Shown here piece after piece: positions 63,092-64,000 of a stretch of DNA of 64,000 nt. Numbering within the stretch: position 1 is the stretch's first letter; every line of letters begins with the position of its first letter. The stretch comes from Yarrowia lipolytica. Its lineage: Eukaryota; Ascomycota; Dipodascomycetes; Dipodascales. Location: contig NC_090770.1 in assembly GCF_001761485.1 (NCBI RefSeq), positions 806,001 through 870,000 on the forward strand. The letters are read 5' to 3'. The notes under the pieces are model-generated. The model was not told the origin of the DNA. It made no database searches and worked only from the letters and a program-made list of their open reading frames with translations. The position numbers and the translations under genes are program-made.

Positions 63092-64000
63092 CTAGAGCAG
63101 AGCGGGGACCTTAATCTCCGCTCGGCAGCTGTTGCAGTAGTTTTCAATTTGTTCAAACTTGCCCTCGTCCAGCTTGTCCTTGCCGTACAACGGGTCAGCA
63201 GCCACTCGTGCTGTGAACCGCTCACAGTTTCGGACTTCGGATCGAAGCCAGTTTTGCCACTCTTCAATGGCAAGGTCTCGGTCAGATCGGTTGAGCACTC
63301 GCAGGTTGACCAGCAGCTCTCGGCGCTTGATACCCAGCATGTACCGGGCCTTTTGGATCTTTCGAGAGGCCGACCGAGAAGCAACATCTGAGAAGTACTT
63401 GTTCTCAAAAAACTTGTCTTCGAGTCCGATACCGTCGTCGCCCTTGAGGATCTTGTCAGGGTCCATTCCAAACACCCGAGACTTCTCCAGAGACAAATAC
63501 TTTTGCAGAGCGATGGAATCCGTATTGTTGGTATCCGAGGGGAGCATCATGGGATCCAGATCATTGATAAATACCGCTCGATATAAAGTGTCGCTTGGAG
63601 CCGCCCTACGGGCCTCCTGATGTTGTTTAATGTGAAAGTATGTGAGACGACCAGATAGCCACAGGTTGGACACACCAGACACGGCCAGAAGCACAATCAG
63701 CACAATGTGAGGAGACAGAGACTTGAAGAAGCCCTTCGCGAGCTTCACAATGATGATCATGAACGCCGTGAGAGCCGTTAGCAGGAATGTGAAGATGGAT
63801 TCGGACACCCAGGTGACCAGACGTCGTCGAGAGACCTTGAGCACATCCTGCGAGTCCTTTCGCTCCAGTTCAGCAAGCTGCTCGGGGGTGGGATCAGTGT
63901 CAATCTGACCCAGCTTACCGTACATGATGATGGACCGGTTGGTGGAGTCAAAGGTGCCGACTCGTCGCAGACACTGCTGAATGAGTCGAACGTGAGATTC
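63092..64000 (-). CDS. Membrane protein, partial (5' part outside the window)
   Basis: The frame is open from the window edge to the stop at 63092, about 300 residues. An internal Met at 63925 is not taken as the start, because the frame continues upstream in good coding sequence (ESHVRLIQQCLRRVGTFDST, then NRSIIM). Two hydrophobic segments, about 45 and 75 residues after that Met (FTFLLTALTAFMIIIVKLA; IVLIVLLAVSGVSNLWLSG), are followed by a cytosolic-looking charged C-terminus with several Arg/Lys-rich helices. The layout, a domain followed by a membrane anchor and then a short soluble tail, recalls the C-terminus of fungal Sip3/Lam-type sterol transfer proteins, but I cannot confirm this without the rest of the protein. 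Confidence 0.75.
   Translation of the reverse strand, partial: ESHVRLIQQCLRRVGTFDSTNRSIIMYGKLGQIDTDPTPEQLAELERKDSQDVLKVSRRRLVTWVSESIFTFLLTALTAFMIIIVKLAKGFFKSLSPHIVLIVLLAVSGVSNLWLSGRLTYFHIKQHQEARRAAPSDTLYRAVFINDLDPMMLPSDTNNTDSIALQKYLSLEKSRVFGMDPDKILKGDDGIGLEDKFFENKYFSDVASRSASRKIQKARYMLGIKRRELLVNLRVLNRSDRDLAIEEWQNWLRSEVRNCERFTARVAADPLYGKDKLDEGKFEQIENYCNSCRAEIKVPALL

Noticed and set aside
1-64000. LTR retrotransposons, solo LTRs, virus-like elements, CRISPR arrays, toxin systems
   Set aside because: I looked for terminal direct repeats, integrase or capsid-like frames and regularly spaced repeats, and saw none; the only clear mobile DNA is the LINE family.

Overview
The window looks like nuclear DNA of the yeast Yarrowia lipolytica or a very close relative. 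The grounds are: compact, mostly intron-free yeast genes in GC-balanced DNA; one clear intron with a GTGAGT donor and an ACTAAC branch site lying against the acceptor AG; a tRNA-Gly fused head-to-tail with a 5S rRNA gene (a Pol III dicistron known from this species); an alkane-type CYP52 P450 relic; an XPR2-like alkaline protease; and an L1-clade LINE of the Ylli type. No rRNA operon, CRISPR array, LTR element or virus-like element was seen.

Layout. 1-5.3 kb: secreted subtilisin-like protease, then a broken glutathione reductase copy. 5.5-8.3 kb: a short doubtful ORF and an F-box protein. 8.4-11.6 kb: DNA polymerase delta catalytic subunit (POL3, minus strand), followed by 3 kb of non-coding DNA holding a cluster of four CACGTG sites. 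14.6-15.6 kb: a PDR16-type Sec14 lipid-transfer protein. 15.6-28 kb: gene-poor, relic-rich stretch with a 5'-truncated LINE tail, a small membrane protein, a CYP52 relic, a Ser-rich unknown gene with a frame break, and a degenerate CSE1 copy. 28-34.6 kb: an apparently intact LINE with both ORFs open. 34.8-49.9 kb: dense housekeeping block with an MFS drug:H+ antiporter, tRNA-Leu(AAG), GAA1, an unknown protein, RAD18, tRNA-Ala(AGC), an unknown 132-residue protein, SEC12 (with intron), pyridoxal kinase BUD16, tRNA-Pro(AGG) and a class III aminotransferase. 50-61 kb: gene-poor again, with tRNA-Trp, an aspartyl protease, tRNA-Ser(GCT), an SDS23 relic, a strong candidate structured Pol III-type RNA (about 57.8-58.2 kb), minisatellites, and the tRNA-Gly/5S dicistron. 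61.2-64 kb: sugar transporter and the 3' part of a membrane protein running off the window.

How the genes relate. There is no operon-like organisation; neighbours are functionally unrelated, as expected for a yeast chromosome. Several products act in the secretory pathway (GAA1, SEC12, two secreted proteases) and two in DNA maintenance (POL3, RAD18), but nothing in the sequence links them as a system. The accessory signal lies in the gene-poor intervals: four decayed copies of genes that normally exist intact (GLR1, CYP52/ALK, CSE1, SDS23), a living-looking LINE and its truncated relative, and the unidentified structured RNA.
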